DNA of 61,804 nucleotides from Rhodobacterales bacterium (GTDB taxonomy: Bacteria; Pseudomonadota; Alphaproteobacteria; Rhizobiales; Stappiaceae), in NCBI GenBank assembly GCA_008107755.1, contig VIRH01000136.1:1-61804 (forward strand), written 5' to 3'. A program made the position numbers and the translations under genes. The notes below the pieces were generated by a model, which had not been told where the DNA came from, did not search any database, and saw nothing but the letters and a program-made list of their open reading frames with translations. Positions 51,389-59,449 of this stretch are shown here, piece by piece (position 1 is the stretch's first letter; each line of letters opens with the position of its first letter).

Positions 51389-52135
51389 ATGACGGACTGG
51401 CGCAAGCGGATCTTCCTGAATTCGGTCCTTCTCGGTGTCGCCGGTCTGGTCGTTGTCTGCCTGGTGCTGCTCGGCAACTGGCAGCTCCGCCGGCTCGAAT
51501 GGAAGACAGAGCTTATCCACGCCGTTGAGACCCGTGCCTTCGGCGACGAGGTGGCGGCACCCGCCAGGGCCGAGTGGCCGGGCGTGACCCCGGAAACCCA
51601 TTCCTATCTGCGCGTGCGGGCCGAAGGACGCCTCCTTGGCGGCCACACGCTCTTCGTGAAAGCGCTCACCGAACTCGGCGCCGGGTTCTGGATGCTGCAG
51701 CCGCTGGAGCGCCCCGACGGCGAGATCATCTGGATCAATCGCGGCTTCGTGCCGTCCGAATACCGCTCGAGCCCGGACCGGGACGATGCTGCCGACACCG
51801 ACGAGGTGACCGTGACAGGTCTGCTGCGACCGACGGAACCGGGCGGAACGCTTCTGGAAAAGAACGCGCCGGACGAAAACCTCTGGTATTCTCGCGACAC
51901 AAAGGCCTTTTCCCGCCAAGAAGGCCTCGGCGAGACCGCTCCCTATTTCATTGATGCCGATCCGGCGGAAGACGTGACAGGCTACCCGCGCGGGGGCCTG
52001 ACCATAATCAACTTCCGCAATCATCACCTGCAGTACGCGCTGACCTGGTACACCATGGCGCTGATGCTGGTCGGTGGTGTCGGCTATGTCGTCTGGCTTT
52101 CGCGCCGCCCGCCGACGCCGAACGACGACGACTGA
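51389..52135 (+). CDS. SURF1 family oxidase assembly protein
   Basis: A 248-residue membrane protein with two transmembrane helices, one near residues 10-30 and one near 218-238, and a periplasmic loop between. SURF1 proteins help deliver or insert heme during oxidase assembly. Family features: LGNWQLRRLEWKTELI, WINRGFVP, and the YALTWYTMALML closing segment. It follows cyoABCD on the same strand with a hairpin in between, the usual order in alphaproteobacteria. No cyoE (heme O synthase) gene is in the window. Confidence 0.92.
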   Translation: MTDWRKRIFLNSVLLGVAGLVVVCLVLLGNWQLRRLEWKTELIHAVETRAFGDEVAAPARAEWPGVTPETHSYLRVRAEGRLLGGHTLFVKALTELGAGFWMLQPLERPDGEIIWINRGFVPSEYRSSPDRDDAADTDEVTVTGLLRPTEPGGTLLEKNAPDENLWYSRDTKAFSRQEGLGETAPYFIDADPAEDVTGYPRGGLTIINFRNHHLQYALTWYTMALMLVGGVGYVVWLSRRPPTPNDDD

Positions 52136-52283
52136 CGGTGACTGGCTCCGACGGAGGACCACAGGCGACGACTGGCGGCCTCCCGGCCGCACGCCCCTCC
52201 CCCCTGCCCGCGCACGAGCCACTTGACGCCGAGGCTTCGGGACGGCATCACACGGACCTTCCAGGCAGAAAACTCGGGACACG

Positions 52284-52829
52284 ATGCGCGGATATTTTGC
52301 AGTCGGGGCTGAAGGCCTCTCCAAACGGATGAACCTCGGCACATTGATGCGGTCGGCACACGCCTTCGGCGCGAATTTCTTCTTCACCGTCGATGCGGAT
52401 CAGAAAATCCGCAAGGCCCCGCCATCGGACACATCGAAAAGCCCGGGCCACCTGCCGGTGTTCACCTGGGATTCCGTCGATACCATGGACCTTCCCAAGG
52501 GCTGTCAGCTGGTCGGGATCGAACTCACGGACGACTCGATCGACCTGCCGAGCTTCGGCCACCCGCTGCAGGCAGCCTATGTGCTGGGACCTGAACGCGG
52601 CTCCCTGTCCGCGGAAATGCTCGAACGATGTGACCATGTGGTGAAGATCCCCACAAAATTCTGTATCAACGTCGCCATGGCCGGCGCCATCGTCATGTAT
52701 GACCGCCACAGGGCCCTCGGCCGCTACGCGGATCGCTCGATCACCGCCGGCGGCCCGCAGATCGAACGGCCGAAGCATGTCAGCGGCGGCCCGGTCATGC
52801 GCAAGGGGCGCATCGTTCCAGGCACCTGA
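52284..52829 (+). CDS. TrmH/SpoU family RNA methyltransferase
   Basis: A 181-residue SPOUT methyltransferase. SpoU motif 1 (NLGTLMRSAHAFGA), motif 2 (AYVLGPERGSLS) and motif 3 (KIPTKFCINVAMAGAIVMYD) are present, with Cys-Ile-Asn instead of the usual Ser-Leu-Asn of motif 3. Short members of this type act on tRNA or rRNA ribose or are of unknown target. It follows SURF1 by about 150 G+C-rich bases. Cytoplasmic. Confidence 0.87.
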   Translation: MRGYFAVGAEGLSKRMNLGTLMRSAHAFGANFFFTVDADQKIRKAPPSDTSKSPGHLPVFTWDSVDTMDLPKGCQLVGIELTDDSIDLPSFGHPLQAAYVLGPERGSLSAEMLERCDHVVKIPTKFCINVAMAGAIVMYDRHRALGRYADRSITAGGPQIERPKHVSGGPVMRKGRIVPGT

Positions 52830-52861
52830 TCAGCAAGGCGTGCAGCAGAGTTTTTCTGAAT

Positions 52862-53467
52862 TCAATCGACGTCGATGGCCTCGTCGGCCTCGATCAGATG
52901 TCGCAGTCGGCTGAATGCGAGCCTGATCCGCGACTTGACGGTTCCAAGAGGAAGGCCGGAATTCTCCGCGATTTCGCTGTGAGAGAGGCCCGAGAAAAAC
53001 GCCATCCGAACCACGTCCTGCTGTTCCGCAGGCAGTTTTTCTAGAGCAGCGCGCACCCTGTCCTCGCGCAGTCTGGCATCCATTTCTTCGGCGACATCCG
53101 GCAGGGGCGTCGGCTGCAGGGACGGTTCATCGGGATCGAGCTCTGCGGACCTCTGGCGGCGCAGACGGTCGATGCGTCGATTTCTCGCAACCCGGTAGAG
53201 CCAGGTGCTGGCCGAGGATTTTGACGGATCGAACAGATCCGCCTTGCGCCAGAGCGTCACCATCACGTCCTGCGCGATTTCCTCCGCAAGCGCTTCTTCC
53301 GCCCCCTGTTTCATCAGGAATCCCTTCAGGCGCGGTGCGAAATGATCAAACAGTTCCACGAACGCGGATTTGTCGCGCTCTTGCGCCACCTTGACGATGA
53401 GACCGGAAAAATACTGCGCTCGCTCCAACAGCGGAATTCCCCCTCTACTCCCGGGTCGTGAACGCAT
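52862..53467 (-). CDS. ECF-type sigma factor (ECF11/RpoE-like)
   Basis: A 201-residue sigma factor. Sigma-2: LFDHFAPRLKGFLMKQG, IAQDVMVTLWRKADLFDPS and STWLYRVARNRRIDRLR; sigma-4: LPAEQQDVVRMAFFSGLSHSEIAE and LPLGTVKSRIRLAFSRL. These match the ECF11 group (Rhodobacter RpoE), whose members are normally held by a co-transcribed ChrR anti-sigma. None is adjacent here: the gene ends 33 bases from the converging TrmH gene. The start is unclear: TTG 53473, ATG 53467 or TTG 53428 are possible, and no Shine-Dalgarno decides. Confidence 0.87.
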   Translation of the reverse strand: MRSRPGSRGGIPLLERAQYFSGLIVKVAQERDKSAFVELFDHFAPRLKGFLMKQGAEEALAEEIAQDVMVTLWRKADLFDPSKSSASTWLYRVARNRRIDRLRRQRSAELDPDEPSLQPTPLPDVAEEMDARLREDRVRAALEKLPAEQQDVVRMAFFSGLSHSEIAENSGLPLGTVKSRIRLAFSRLRHLIEADEAIDVD

Positions 53468-53608
53468 CGGCAAACAGGAACACGCCCACTCTTTAATCTC
53501 TTAGCAGGTTGAGGATAATTCGAAAGGGGGTCTTGTGGGGAAGCCGATCCGGCAGGGCATTATACCCCGATCTCCGGAGGCCCCGCGTCGTCCTGCCACA
53601 CTGTTGCC

Positions 53609-53620
53609 GCGTTTAAACGC
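53609..53620. repeat. 12-base palindrome GCGTTTAAACGC
   Basis: A perfect palindrome in the divergent gap between the ECF sigma and IalB genes. Possible operator or terminator stem; not assigned. Confidence 0.35.
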
Positions 53621-53712
53621 AAGAGCCTTTATTCGACAGGCAAGCAACTCTATGTCCCGACTTCCGAAAAACCGAATGCCGTCACCGAGCTTCAACCCTT
53701 TCGTAACCACCT

Positions 53713-53727
53713 TTAAGTTATCATTAA
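53713..53727. promoter_or_regulatory. CtrA-type site TTAA-N7-TTAA
   Basis: TTAAGTTATCATTAA matches the full CtrA consensus, both TTAA half-sites spaced by seven bases. It lies 70 bases upstream of the IalB start. CtrA is the cell-cycle regulator of alphaproteobacteria; one site in 62 kb may still be by chance, but full matches in G+C-rich DNA are infrequent. Confidence 0.55.
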
Positions 53728-53796
53728 AGGAAGGTTTATATGTCAGACGGCAGTTGACTTGAATTTGACAGAAACTCAGAGCCAAACGGTGTGGAG

Positions 53797-54306
53797 ATGA
53801 TGAAAGCAAAATCGCTGGTCCTGGCCCTTGCAGGTCTAATCGTATCGAGTGCAGTGGCTTTCGCACAGACCCCGACGCTTCTCAAGCAGCACAACGACTG
53901 GGCGGTCTATACGCTGGCCGGCGGCAGCGGGAAGGTGTGCTATGCGCTGACCAAGCCGACGACGCTGCTTCCGGGAGATCGAAATCACGGAGACGTCTTC
54001 TTCTTCGTGACCTCGCGTCCGGGCGAAGGCGTTTCGTCCGAGCCGAGCCTTCTCGTGGGCTATCCTTTCAAGGACAAATCGTCCGTTAGTGTCGACGTGG
54101 ATGGCAAGGCCTTCACGCTCTTCACAAACAACGATGGCGCCTGGGTGGAGAACGCTGCGACCGAAGCCCAGCTCGTCGCAGCCATGAAGGCAGGTCGGGA
54201 AATGACTGTCAGCGGCGAATCCAGCCGCGGCACGCGAACGACCTACAAGTTCTCCCTTTCCGGCGTGACGGCGGCGATCAACTCCGCTGCGGATGCCTGC
54301 AAGTAA
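53797..54306 (+). CDS. Invasion-associated locus B (IalB) family protein
   Basis: A 169-residue exported protein. Signal peptide MMKAKSLVLALAGLIVSSAVAFA with a cut after AFA. The IalB fold is recognisable in KQHNDWAVYTLAGGSGKVCYALTKP and VGYPFKDKSSVSVDVDGKAFTLF, with a C-terminal SLSGVTAAINSAADAC. Bartonella IalB promotes erythrocyte invasion, but homologues in free-living relatives have unknown roles. The CtrA-type site is upstream, and an intrinsic terminator follows, before rlmN. ATG 53797 and 53800 are equally possible. Confidence 0.88.
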   Translation: MMKAKSLVLALAGLIVSSAVAFAQTPTLLKQHNDWAVYTLAGGSGKVCYALTKPTTLLPGDRNHGDVFFFVTSRPGEGVSSEPSLLVGYPFKDKSSVSVDVDGKAFTLFTNNDGAWVENAATEAQLVAAMKAGREMTVSGESSRGTRTTYKFSLSGVTAAINSAADACK

Positions 54307-54342
54307 CAGGCACGTCGCCTCCTTTCCGTTATGCTGATCCTT

Positions 54343-54378
54343 CCCGGTCGGGCGCTTCTGCGCCCTTCCGGGCATTTT
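54343..54378 (+). terminator. Intrinsic terminator after IalB gene
   Basis: CCCGG-TC-GGGCGC-TTCT-GCGCCC-TT-CCGGG forms a two-part stem followed by CATTTT. Confidence 0.8.
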
Positions 54379-54540
54379 GGCTTGCGCAATGCATTTGTGC
54401 ATGGCGACCATGCGCCTTGGAAAACTTGATTTTCGGGACAGTTTATGGTTTGGGAGACGCTTGAATTCATCATCCTCGCAAACGGATGACCCGGTTGCCC
54501 GCGTCCATGTCACGTGACGCCTTTATAACGGCAACGGCAG

Positions 54541-55788
54541 ATGACAACGGATCACGACATGGCGATTACGCTCGACATCGCGCGGGACAATCCGAACGCG
54601 CAGACAGTTTCCGCCGCAGCCACTCTGGTGCCCGGCGAGGAAAAGCCGACTCTGATCGGCCTCAGCCGCGAAGAACTCGGTGAAGCCCTCGGCACGATTG
54701 GCGTCCCGCAGACACAGTGGCGCATGCGCGCGTCCCAGCTCTGGCACTGGCTTTATGTGCGTGGCGTTTCCGATTTCTCGCAGATGACCAACATCGCCAA
54801 GGATCTGCGCCAGAAGCTGGACGAGACCTTCACCATTGCCCGCCCGGAAATCGTCTCCGAGCTGATCTCCGTCGACGGAACGCGCAAGTGGCTGTTCCGC
54901 TTTCCCGCGCGCGGCGCCGGCCGGCCGGTGGAAGTCGAGACAGTCTACATTCCCGAAGAGGGCCGCGGCACGCTTTGCGTTTCTTCCCAGGTTGGCTGCA
55001 CGCTGACCTGCACCTTCTGCCACACCGGCACCCAGAAGATGGTGCGCAACCTGACGTCCGAGGAAATTCTCTCGCAGATCCTGATCGCACGCGATCGGCT
55101 GGGCGATTTTCCCGAAGCCCACACGCCCCAGGGCGCCATCGTGCCCTCCGAGGGCCGTCTGGTGACCAACATCGTCATGATGGGAATGGGCGAGCCGCTC
55201 TACAATTTCGACAACGTCAAGAAAGCGCTGCTGATCGCCTCGGACGGTGACGGCCTGTCCCTTTCCAAGCGCCGCATCACCCTGTCGACTTCCGGCGTCG
55301 TGCCGGAGATCTTCCGCACGGGCGACGAGATCGGCTGCATGCTGGCAATCTCTCTGCATGCGGTGAATGACGAGCTGCGCGACGTTCTGGTGCCGATCAA
55401 CAAGAAGTGGAACCTGGACGCACTTCTGGATGCCTGCCGCAAGTATCCGGGGCTCTCCAACGCCAAGCGGATCACGTTCGAATACGTGATGCTGAAGGGC
55501 GTGAACGACAGCAACAAGGATGCGCTGGACCTGGTGCGCCTGCTGAAGGGCATTCCCGCGAAGATCAACCTGATCCCGTTCAACCCCTGGCCGGGCACCG
55601 ACTACGAATGCTCCGACTGGGAGCGGATCGAGGAATTCGCCGATATCGTCAACCGCGCCGGCTACGCCTCCCCCATCCGCACGCCCCGCGGCCGCGACAT
55701 CTTCGCCGCCTGCGGCCAGCTGAAATCAGCCTCCGAGCGCATGCGCAAGAAGGACCGGGACACAGCGGCGGCACAGGCACAGGGCTGA
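54541..55788 (+). CDS. rlmN: Dual-specificity RNA methyltransferase RlmN
   Basis: A 415-residue radical-SAM enzyme that methylates C2 of A2503 in 23S rRNA and A37 in some tRNAs. The [4Fe-4S] motif is CTLTCTFC (CxxxCxxC), preceded by VSSQVGC. GMGEPLYNFDNV is the SAM motif, and the C-terminal Cys residue of the mechanism is in FAACGQL. Start: ATG 54541; an in-frame ATG at 54559 is an alternative. IalB and rlmN are neighbours in many alphaproteobacteria. Confidence 0.95.
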   Translation: MTTDHDMAITLDIARDNPNAQTVSAAATLVPGEEKPTLIGLSREELGEALGTIGVPQTQWRMRASQLWHWLYVRGVSDFSQMTNIAKDLRQKLDETFTIARPEIVSELISVDGTRKWLFRFPARGAGRPVEVETVYIPEEGRGTLCVSSQVGCTLTCTFCHTGTQKMVRNLTSEEILSQILIARDRLGDFPEAHTPQGAIVPSEGRLVTNIVMMGMGEPLYNFDNVKKALLIASDGDGLSLSKRRITLSTSGVVPEIFRTGDEIGCMLAISLHAVNDELRDVLVPINKKWNLDALLDACRKYPGLSNAKRITFEYVMLKGVNDSNKDALDLVRLLKGIPAKINLIPFNPWPGTDYECSDWERIEEFADIVNRAGYASPIRTPRGRDIFAACGQLKSASERMRKKDRDTAAAQAQG

Positions 55789-55850
55789 AGGCAGTACTGA
55801 GACGTCTGCCGCAGGCACCCGCAAGAAACAGTCGCTTACCAAACATTCAG

Positions 55851-55894
55851 CCTCATCCTGAGGAAGCGCGCCAGCGCGGTCTCGAAGGATGGGG
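55851..55894 (+). repeat. Intergenic palindromic repeat unit
   Basis: CCTCATCCTGAGGAAGCGCG ... CTCGAAGGATGGGG is a copy of the repeat family at 44046-44167, in the same orientation as its right unit, and lies between rlmN and the iorAB terminator. Confidence 0.75.
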
Positions 55895-55905
55895 CGCAGA
55901 ATGCA

Positions 55906-55928
55906 AGAAAGGCCGCCCATAGGCGGCC
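55906..55928 (-). terminator. Intrinsic terminator of iorAB
   Basis: GGCCGCC (55911-55917) and GGCGGCC (55922-55928) form a perfect 7-base stem with a CATA loop. Read on the minus strand it is followed by TTTCTT, 30 bases after the iorB stop. Confidence 0.8.
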
Positions 55929-55958
55929 CTTCGTTCTGTCGTAAAAAGCGTTTTTCGA

Positions 55959-58151
55959 TCAGACAACGCCTGCCTTCGTCATCGGCAGACTGGTGACCCA
56001 CTCGCCCTTGGCGGCGGCGATCGCGTTGGCGACAGCCGGGCCGATCGGCGGGACACCCGGTTCACCGATGCCCGTCGGCGCCTCGTTGGACGGCACGATG
56101 TGCACCTCCACCTCGGGCATATCCGACATGCGGAGCGGAACGTACGTGTCGAAGTTGGTTTCCTCGACCACACCGTCGGCCAGCGTGACCTGATTGCGCA
56201 GAACCGCGCCGAGACCGAACCCGATCCCGCCTTCGACCTGCGCCCGGATGTTGTCCGGATTGATCGGCGTCCCGCAATCGACCGCCGCAGTGACCTTCTC
56301 GACCTTAACCGTGCCGTCGTCCCGGAACGATATTTCCGCGACTTCCGCAACATAGGAGCCGAAAGACTGGTGGGCGGCGATGCCCCGGAACCGGCCTTCT
56401 GCCGGCGGTGTATCCCAGCCGGCCTTTTCCGCCGCAAGCTTCAGGACGCCCACCTTGCGCGGATCGTCCTTGATCAGCTCCAGCCTGTAGGCCAGCGGTT
56501 CCTTGCCCGCCTCCTTCGCCAGCCTGTCGATCATCGTCTCCATGACATAGGCCGTGTGGGTATGCCCCACGGAACGCCACCACAGCACCGGTACCTTCGT
56601 TTCCTGAAAGGACTGGTCCATGTTGATCATCGGAAAGGCGTAGGTGGTATCGTGCACCCCTTCCGTCATGGTGTGGTCGACGCCGCCCGTCATCATGAAG
56701 GCCTCGAACGCCGTGCCCTTCATGATCGATTTGGCGGCAATGTTGTAGCTGAAGGCCGTGACATTGTTGTCCGCATCGAGACCGACCCGGATCCGGTGTG
56801 CCGACATCGGGCGGTAATAGCCGCCTGTCATGTCGTCTTCGCGCGTCCAGAGTATCTTGACCGGCGCTGGCTCCAGGCCGGCGTCTCGCATCGCAAGGGC
56901 CAGCGAGGCGATTTCCGCGACCGGATGGGCGTTCGCCTGAGCCCTGCGGCCGAAGGAGCCCCCGGCCAACAGGGTATTGATCTTCACCTTGTCCGGATCG
57001 ATACCCAGAACGGCGGCGGCGACATTGTGATCGATCGTCTGGATCTGGGAGCCGAACCAGAATTCCGCCATATCACCGTCGAACTTCATCGCGATATCGA
57101 GCGGCTCCATGGCGCCGTGGGCGAGGAACGGAAAGTCGTAATCCGCTTCGATCACGCGGGCCGATGCCGCCAGTGCGGCCTCCGCATCGCCGTCTTCGCG
57201 CACCTTCACGCCGGGCTTGCCGGTCATTTCCTTCAGGTCCGCGACCATTTCACCGCTGGAGCGGGTTTCGGCCTCGCTGTCGTCCCACTCGATCTCCAGA
57301 AGGTCCCGTGCCTTGATTGCCGGCCACGTGGAGCGCGCTAGAACCGCAACCCCGTTCGGGATCTGCAGGACGTCAACGACGCCCGGCACCTTCTTCGCCT
57401 CGGCTGCATCGAAGGATTTCAGCTTGCCACCAAAACGCGGCGAGCGGGCAACGGTCGCGACCAGAAGGCCATCCGTCTGGAAATCGATCGTGAAGCTGTT
57501 CGGCGCGCCGACCGTCTTGTTCTTCACGTCGACGCGCGGGAAGGACTTGCCGATGTAGACCCACTGGTCGGGTGTCTTGAGCTTCGGCTCCTCGGGCACG
57601 GCCTCGCTGGCGGCAAGGCCGGCAAGTTCGCCGAGCGTTGCCGACTTGCCGGACGCATGCGAGACGACGCCTTTCGAGACGCTGATCTCGGACGCCGGAA
57701 CGTCCCATTCCTTCGCAGCAGCCGCGACGATCATCGCCTTTGCGGCCGCGCCTGCCTGCCGGTACTGCATGAAGGACGACGCCATGGCGGTGGATCCGCC
57801 GGTGCCCTGCATGCCGAAAGCGGCATTGGCGTAGACCTTCGGATCAGACGGCGCGAATTCGATCGTCACCTGCTCCCAGGCGGCATCCAGTTCGTCGGCG
57901 ACCAGCGTCGACAGACCCGAAGCGGTGCCCTGGCCCATTTCGATGTGCTTGGAAATCACGGCAACAGTGTTGTCAGGGCGGATATGCACGAAGGGCTGGA
58001 CGAAGTCCCCGCCAGCGTCCGCGGCCGCCTCGACGGTGCGCGGCAGATTGACGGCCAGCATCAGTCCGCCCGCGGTTCCGGCCGACAATTTCAGGAAGGT
58101 ACGGCGGCTCGGCTGCGGTACTTCCATTGGTTTCTTGAGGAAATGCAACAT
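55959..58151 (-). CDS. iorB: Isoquinoline 1-oxidoreductase-type molybdopterin subunit
   Basis: A 730-residue molybdopterin-binding subunit of the xanthine dehydrogenase/aldehyde oxidase superfamily, matching the IorB group. The N-terminus carries a perfect Tat motif (SRRTFLKLSAG), so it is exported folded. Later features: ISKHIEMGQGTASGLSTLVADELD, FGMQGTGGSTAM, AGGSFGRRAQ, the GGVDH segment and IGEPGVPPIGPAVANAIAAA, with the Mo-site Glu in the GEPGVPP loop region. The IorA gene precedes it by three bases. No cytochrome partner gene is adjacent. Substrate is unknown; the isoquinoline name is by family only. Confidence 0.88.
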   Translation of the reverse strand: MLHFLKKPMEVPQPSRRTFLKLSAGTAGGLMLAVNLPRTVEAAADAGGDFVQPFVHIRPDNTVAVISKHIEMGQGTASGLSTLVADELDAAWEQVTIEFAPSDPKVYANAAFGMQGTGGSTAMASSFMQYRQAGAAAKAMIVAAAAKEWDVPASEISVSKGVVSHASGKSATLGELAGLAASEAVPEEPKLKTPDQWVYIGKSFPRVDVKNKTVGAPNSFTIDFQTDGLLVATVARSPRFGGKLKSFDAAEAKKVPGVVDVLQIPNGVAVLARSTWPAIKARDLLEIEWDDSEAETRSSGEMVADLKEMTGKPGVKVREDGDAEAALAASARVIEADYDFPFLAHGAMEPLDIAMKFDGDMAEFWFGSQIQTIDHNVAAAVLGIDPDKVKINTLLAGGSFGRRAQANAHPVAEIASLALAMRDAGLEPAPVKILWTREDDMTGGYYRPMSAHRIRVGLDADNNVTAFSYNIAAKSIMKGTAFEAFMMTGGVDHTMTEGVHDTTYAFPMINMDQSFQETKVPVLWWRSVGHTHTAYVMETMIDRLAKEAGKEPLAYRLELIKDDPRKVGVLKLAAEKAGWDTPPAEGRFRGIAAHQSFGSYVAEVAEISFRDDGTVKVEKVTAAVDCGTPINPDNIRAQVEGGIGFGLGAVLRNQVTLADGVVEETNFDTYVPLRMSDMPEVEVHIVPSNEAPTGIGEPGVPPIGPAVANAIAAAKGEWVTSLPMTKAGVV

Positions 58152-58154
58152 GGC

Positions 58155-58616
58155 TCAGGCCTCCATCTTGTCGGCGGCGAGATGGATCGCCTTGCGAATG
58201 CGGGCATAGGTGGCGCAGCGACAGACGTTGCCGTCCATCGCGGCGTCGATATCCTCGTCGGAGGGCTTGGGCGTGTCCGTCAGAAGAGCGGTTGCCGCCA
58301 TGATCTGGCCGGACTGGCAATAGCCGCATTGCGGCACGTCCAGCTCGTTCCAGGCGGCCTGGACAGCGGAGGCAGCCTTGCCGTCGATGCCTTCGATCGT
58401 CGTGATATTCGTGCCTTCCACATCGCCGACCATGGTCTGGCAGGAGCGGATCGGCATGCCGTCGAGATGAACCGTACAGGCGCCGCAGGACGCGATACCG
58501 CAACCGAACTTGGTGCCGGTCATGTTCAGTTCGTCGCGAAGCGCCCACAGGAGTGGGCTGTCGGGGTCGGCTTCGAGTGTGCGAGCTTCCCCATTAATGG
58601 TGAGTGTGACGGACAT
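58155..58616 (-). CDS. iorA: (2Fe-2S)-binding subunit, isoquinoline 1-oxidoreductase type
   Basis: A 153-residue ferredoxin-like electron-transfer subunit with two [2Fe-2S] clusters: GCGIASCGACTVHLDG plus the later Cys in IRSCQTMVG, and CGYCQSGQIM with CRCATYARI. It has no signal peptide; it is probably exported by the Tat signal of its partner IorB (inferred from known hitchhiker export). Transcribed first in the pair, divergent from the TetR gene across a gap with two operator-like palindromes. Confidence 0.92.
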   Translation of the reverse strand: MSVTLTINGEARTLEADPDSPLLWALRDELNMTGTKFGCGIASCGACTVHLDGMPIRSCQTMVGDVEGTNITTIEGIDGKAASAVQAAWNELDVPQCGYCQSGQIMAATALLTDTPKPSDEDIDAAMDGNVCRCATYARIRKAIHLAADKMEA

Positions 58617-58667
58617 GAGGAAGAAATCCCTTGGCTGGCTAGCGTTGTCTGGCTAAGGAAAGTAAAC

Positions 58668-58683
58668 TACACCGTATAGTGTA
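58668..58683. promoter_or_regulatory. Candidate operator 1 (iorA/TetR gap)
   Basis: TACAC-CGTATA-GTGTA is a perfect 5-base inverted repeat 52 bases upstream of iorA, with a TATA-like centre that could be the iorA -10 region on the minus strand. Confidence 0.5.
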
Positions 58684-58700
58684 ACGCGAATATCCGCATC

Positions 58701-58720
58701 TGTAAACGCTCTGGTTTACA
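58701..58720. promoter_or_regulatory. Candidate operator 2 (iorA/TetR gap)
   Basis: TGTAAAC-GCTCTG-GTTTACA is a perfect 7-base inverted repeat between iorA and the TetR gene, typical in length of TetR-type operators. Confidence 0.6.
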
Positions 58721-58799
58721 TAGGGCGCGATTTTTGGGATGAAAGGTTGGGGCTCAGGAAAATCTGACAACAATCGGGACGGGGCTGTCTTGAGAAGAA

Positions 58800-59417
58800 A
58801 TGTCCATATCTGACACGAAAAGAAAACAGATCTTTGAAGCCGCCATCGCGGAATTTCAGGAAAAAGGTTATGCGGGATCGAGCATGGACCGCATTTCCGA
58901 GCGCGCCAACGTGTCCAAGCGCACTGTCTACAATCACTTCGAGAGCAAGGACGTTCTCTTCCAGGCGATCAACCAGCTTCTCGTCGATCAGATCAACATG
59001 GCGATGGAACTGCACTACGATCCCGCTCTCCCGATTCGCGATGCCATGATCCGGCTCGGCTGGGCGGAAGGCGAACTTTTCGTCAATCCGTGCTTCATGA
59101 ACCTTGCCCGCATGATCATCAGCGAAACAATCCGGGACCCGGCGCTGGCCGCCGACATGGACGACCGCATGACCAAGATGACGGCCTTTGCCGATTTCAT
59201 GAAACGCGCTGCGTCCGAAGGCAAGCTTGCCATCGACAATCCGCATCTGGCTGCCGAGCAGTTTCTCGGCATGATCAAATCGCGCGCCTTCTACCCGAGC
59301 ATCTATTCCGGAAGAGTGCCCGAGCGCGCCGAGGTCAGAAGGATCATCGAGGAAAGCGTCGATCTGATGCTTGCCAGATATGGCGGCGGACAACCGCAGA
59401 GCAGCGGAACTGCCTGA
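58800..59417 (+). CDS. TetR family regulator
   Basis: A 205-residue TetR-type repressor. The helix-turn-helix is at residues 8-55 (IFEAAIAEFQEKGYAGSSMDRIS, ERANVSKRTVYNHFESKDVL), followed by a helical ligand domain with FADFMKRAASEGKL. It is divergent from iorAB, and the 183-base gap contains two inverted repeats, so it probably represses iorAB and itself. Effector unknown; regulators of this group often respond to small hydrophobic compounds. Confidence 0.93.
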   Translation: MSISDTKRKQIFEAAIAEFQEKGYAGSSMDRISERANVSKRTVYNHFESKDVLFQAINQLLVDQINMAMELHYDPALPIRDAMIRLGWAEGELFVNPCFMNLARMIISETIRDPALAADMDDRMTKMTAFADFMKRAASEGKLAIDNPHLAAEQFLGMIKSRAFYPSIYSGRVPERAEVRRIIEESVDLMLARYGGGQPQSSGTA

Positions 59418-59449
59418 TCCTCTCTGCAACGCCCGTCAGCTGACCCCGG

